Shown here: piece after piece, positions 61,432 to 64,000 of the stretch
Layout of the letters: every line of letters begins with the position of its first letter
Position numbering within the stretch: position 1 is the first letter of the stretch
Assembly (NCBI GenBank): GCA_913020155.1
Contig: CAJWBA010000001.1
Location: 1-64,000, forward strand
Source of the DNA: an uncultured Flavobacteriales bacterium
GTDB lineage: Bacteria; Bacteroidota; Bacteroidia; Flavobacteriales; Flavobacteriaceae
Direction of reading: 5' to 3'
DNA length: 64,000 nt
Translations under genes and position numbers: made by a program
The notes under the pieces: model-generated
What the model saw: the letters and a program-made list of their open reading frames with translations, nothing else
Told to the model about the DNA's origin: nothing
Databases searched by the model: none

Positions 61432-64000
61432 ATGAAAAAATCATCCGAATTAAAAGAATTCTCACTCTCCTCTTGGGCCATAGATCACAGTACTGTAATT
61501 TATGTTGTCATTACTTTATTCTTTTTCTTGGGAGTCTCCTCTTACCTGACCATGCCAAGAGAAAACTACCCAGAAATTAACACCAATGAAGTCTTTGTAA
61601 GTTCTGTATTTCCTGGGAACACAGCAGAGGATATTGAACGTCTTATTACAGATCCTTTAGAAGAAGAATTAAAAGGAGTCCCCAACCTTGTTAAAATAAC
61701 CTCTACATCTCTAGAGAATGTATCTCTAATTACTGTAGAGTTTGATGAAAACATCACAAAAGAGAGTGCAAAAATAAAGGTAAAAGATAAAGTTGATGCT
61801 GTTACTTCAAGTGCAGACTGGCCGACTTTTAATAATGCTAAAGTAGAACCTACTGCATTTGAATTTAGTTTGTCAGAAGAAATCCCAATTCTTAATATAG
61901 GCCTCAGTGGAGACCTCCCTGTTAAAGAAATGAAATTTTATGGAGAATTCCTTCAAGAAAAGATTGAACAAATGTCTGAAATCAAAGAGGTTGCTCTTCG
62001 TGGTGTTCAAGACTTCGAAGTAGAAGTCTCCCTGGACCTTTTGAAAATGAATGCAGCTACTGTATCTTTTGATGATGTCATTAACTCAATTGCACGTGGA
62101 AACAAAACCATATCTGCAGGAAATATTGTTGGGGATGGTCTACGACGAAACATCCGTGTTTTAGGGGAAATCAAAAGCCCCAAGGAACTCGAAAACTTTG
62201 TGATTAAAACACAAAATGGCGTGCTTTACCTAGGTGATGTTGCAACAGTTACTTTTAAAGAAAAAGAAAAAAACTCTTTTGCCCGACTGGATAGAGAAGC
62301 AGCAATTGTTCTGGACATAAAAAAACGCAGTGGAAAAAACTTAATCCAATCTGTAGAAAAAATTAGAGCTATCGTGGATGAAGTCGTTGCAAATGATTTT
62401 CCATCCTCAATCAAAGTTGACATTTCTAATGATCAATCGAATACGACCAAAAACATTATAAGCGACTTAGCGAACAACATAATTTTTGGAGTAATATTGG
62501 TAATTACAGTCTTGATGTTTTTCCTTGGGTTTCGCAACGCCTTATTTGTTGGTTTTGCAATTCCAATGTCTATGTTCATGTCTTTTATGATTTTAGGGTT
62601 TTTGGGACAAACCATAAATACCATGGTGCTTTTTGGCCTCATTATGGGGCTAGGAATGCTGGTTGACAACGGTATTGTTGTTGTAGAAAACGCATACCGT
62701 TTGATGGAAAAAGAAGGGATGACCGCCATTGAAGCTGCAAAAAAAGGAATCGGCGAAATCGCTTACCCTATTATCATATCCACCGCAACAACTATTGCGG
62801 CATTTGTCCCCCTTGGCTTCTGGCCAGGAACCATTGGAAAATTTATGGTCTTTTTTCCCATAACCCTTTCAATTGTTTTGGGATCTTCACTAATTGTAGC
62901 TATCTTTTTTAATTCTATGTTGGTTTCTAAATTCATGGAAATTGAAGATCGTGAAATCAGCCAAAAGAGTCTTTGGCGATTAACCTTCATATTAGGAGGT
63001 CTGGGTCTTATTTTAGTTTTCAATAAAGGAACAATCAGAGGATTGGGAACAATAATGCTTCTGACAACTCTATTGTTTTGGACCTACAAATTTTTAATTA
63101 AAAATTGGGCTCTTCATTTTCAAAACGTAACTCTGATTGAGCTAGAAAAGGCATACACCAAAGTTTTGCGATTTGCTTTAACTGGAAGAATGCCCTATGT
63201 TTTTTTATTTTCAACCATTGGACTTCTTTTTTCCTCTTTTGTAATACTGGGGTTGGCTTCTCCAAAAGTGGAGTTTTTTCCTGAGAATCAACCCCAACAA
63301 ATTTTTATTTACATTGAATATCCCGAGGGAACCTCGATAAATAAAACCAACGAGGTCACTAAACTAATTGAGGCAGAAGTTTTAAAAGTAATAACACAAG
63401 ACAAATATATCGATCCAGATTCTGGTTCCAACTTTATGATCGATTCGAACGTAACCATGGTTGGGGCTGGAGCACAAAATCCAGAAACTGACAAGGGTGG
63501 AGATCAAGACATGCCACATAAAGGTAAAATTACCCTTACCATGTCAGAATTCAAACTTAGAAAAGGATTCTCAAGTGAAGATTTGAGAACCGATATTCAA
63601 GCCAAGCTTCACGATCATTTTGCAGGATTGTCTGTCTCTGTTGAAAAAGAAGCCGCTGGACCACCAGTGGGCTATCCTGTAAACATTGAACTCAAAGGAG
63701 ATAATTACGATGAATTAATTTCGGTTGCTGAACAACTAAGAATTTACTTGGGGAGTGAAAACATTTTAGGAGTAGAAGAAATTAAAATTGACGTAAACAA
63801 AAGTAAACCTGGACTAGCCATTCATATCGACAGAAAAAAATCGGGTGCCCTTGGCGTAGCTGGGGGACAAATTGGTCAACAACTGAGACGATCAATATTT
63901 GGTGAAAAAGCTGGTATTTTCAAAAAAGACGGAGAAGATTATGACATTAGTGTCCGGTTTGATGAATCCGACAGAATCAACACCACCGCTCTCTTGGATC
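61432..64000 (+). CDS. RND-family efflux permease, N-terminal part (runs off the window)
   Basis: The frame is open from ATG 61432 to the window end, giving 856 codons of an RND pump. The first helix is near residues 23-42, and the periplasmic PN/PC region (FPGNTAEDIERLITDPLEEE) follows. The helices around LFGLIMGLGMLVDNGIVVVE carry the proton-relay motif. The AcrB Asp-Asp pair in this helix (Asp407-Asp408) is here Asp-Asn. The later MDPxxx-like central portion and second half are only partly visible. It works with the TolC and adaptor proteins to export drugs or other toxicants. The stop codon and C-terminus are outside the window. Confidence 0.94.
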   Translation, partial: MKKSSELKEFSLSSWAIDHSTVIYVVITLFFFLGVSSYLTMPRENYPEINTNEVFVSSVFPGNTAEDIERLITDPLEEELKGVPNLVKITSTSLENVSLITVEFDENITKESAKIKVKDKVDAVTSSADWPTFNNAKVEPTAFEFSLSEEIPILNIGLSGDLPVKEMKFYGEFLQEKIEQMSEIKEVALRGVQDFEVEVSLDLLKMNAATVSFDDVINSIARGNKTISAGNIVGDGLRRNIRVLGEIKSPKELENFVIKTQNGVLYLGDVATVTFKEKEKNSFARLDREAAIVLDIKKRSGKNLIQSVEKIRAIVDEVVANDFPSSIKVDISNDQSNTTKNIISDLANNIIFGVILVITVLMFFLGFRNALFVGFAIPMSMFMSFMILGFLGQTINTMVLFGLIMGLGMLVDNGIVVVENAYRLMEKEGMTAIEAAKKGIGEIAYPIIISTATTIAAFVPLGFWPGTIGKFMVFFPITLSIVLGSSLIVAIFFNSMLVSKFMEIEDREISQKSLWRLTFILGGLGLILVFNKGTIRGLGTIMLLTTLLFWTYKFLIKNWALHFQNVTLIELEKAYTKVLRFALTGRMPYVFLFSTIGLLFSSFVILGLASPKVEFFPENQPQQIFIYIEYPEGTSINKTNEVTKLIEAEVLKVITQDKYIDPDSGSNFMIDSNVTMVGAGAQNPETDKGGDQDMPHKGKITLTMSEFKLRKGFSSEDLRTDIQAKLHDHFAGLSVSVEKEAAGPPVGYPVNIELKGDNYDELISVAEQLRIYLGSENILGVEEIKIDVNKSKPGLAIHIDRKKSGALGVAGGQIGQQLRRSIFGEKAGIFKKDGEDYDISVRFDESDRINTTALLD

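Noticed and set aside
1-64000. tRNA, rRNA, CRISPR, prophage or insertion sequence
   Set aside because: No tRNA T-loop consensus, repeat-spacer pattern, transposase or integrase sequence was seen on either strand by eye.

Overview
The window is a compact, visibly A+T-rich chromosomal segment from a member of the Bacteroidota, almost certainly a flavobacterium (Flavobacteriaceae or a close marine relative). The evidence is the lineage-typical gene sets: an IPExxxVDY protein before pyruvate kinase, a complete Bat/MoxR operon, a DUF2480 gene next to the SUF cluster, and many short lipoprotein signals. There are also several close matches to the Bacteroidota -7 promoter element TAnnTTTG. Genes are tightly packed. 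I see no tRNA, rRNA, insertion sequence, phage gene or CRISPR array.

Layout. 1-4.1 kb: acpP (C-terminal end), fabF, rnc, an IPExxxVDY protein and pyk, on +. 4.1-12.3 kb: housekeeping genes on both strands (dinB, a CYTH protein, isoaspartyl peptidase, an ALDH7-type dehydrogenase, gpsA, pheS, a CvpA-like protein). 12.3-21.3 kb: an eight-gene operon on - (moxR, DUF58, a fused BatX-like gene, batA-batE). 21.4-29.9 kb: oxidoreductases, hflX, lpxH, a trans-sulfuration enzyme, an ArsC-like protein, an EamA transporter and a HAD phosphatase. 30.9-33.1 kb: amt, a PII gene and a cytochrome c lipoprotein. 33.1-41.0 kb: a sugar-oxidation locus (GMC dehydrogenase with small subunit, two TIM-barrel epimerases, a nucleoside-type MFS permease, a Gfo/Idh oxidoreductase and a DUF1080 protein). 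41.0-43.0 kb: yicC, gmk and nadD. 43.0-44.3 kb: a glycosyltransferase. 44.9-51.2 kb: the SUF iron-sulfur operon with DUF59 and DUF2480 genes. 51.3-54.0 kb: two propeller-like lipoproteins. 54.0-58.1 kb: thiL, a ZIP transporter, lycopene cyclase and a polyprenyl synthase. 58.2-64.0 kb: a TetR-controlled tripartite RND efflux operon that runs off the window.

The most coherent metabolic system is the 33-41 kb locus. It resembles the 3-keto-glycoside route, in which a GMC/small-subunit/cytochrome dehydrogenase oxidises a sugar ring at C3 and DUF1080 plus TIM-barrel and Gfo/Idh enzymes cleave and process the keto-sugar. The large gaps are informative. Three contain clear gene corpses: an XRE regulator with three stops, a histidine phosphatase with a stop, a frameshift and a lost catalytic His, and a lipoprotein with a stop and a frameshift. 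A fourth 600-bp gap holds only unidentifiable protein-like fragments. The other notable signals are -7 promoter boxes only 4 nt from the start codon (possible leaderless mRNAs), a perfect palindrome in the TetR leader, a PII protein lacking the modifiable Tyr51, and convergent gene pairs that share their stop codons. I did not find a clearly novel defence or mobile system.
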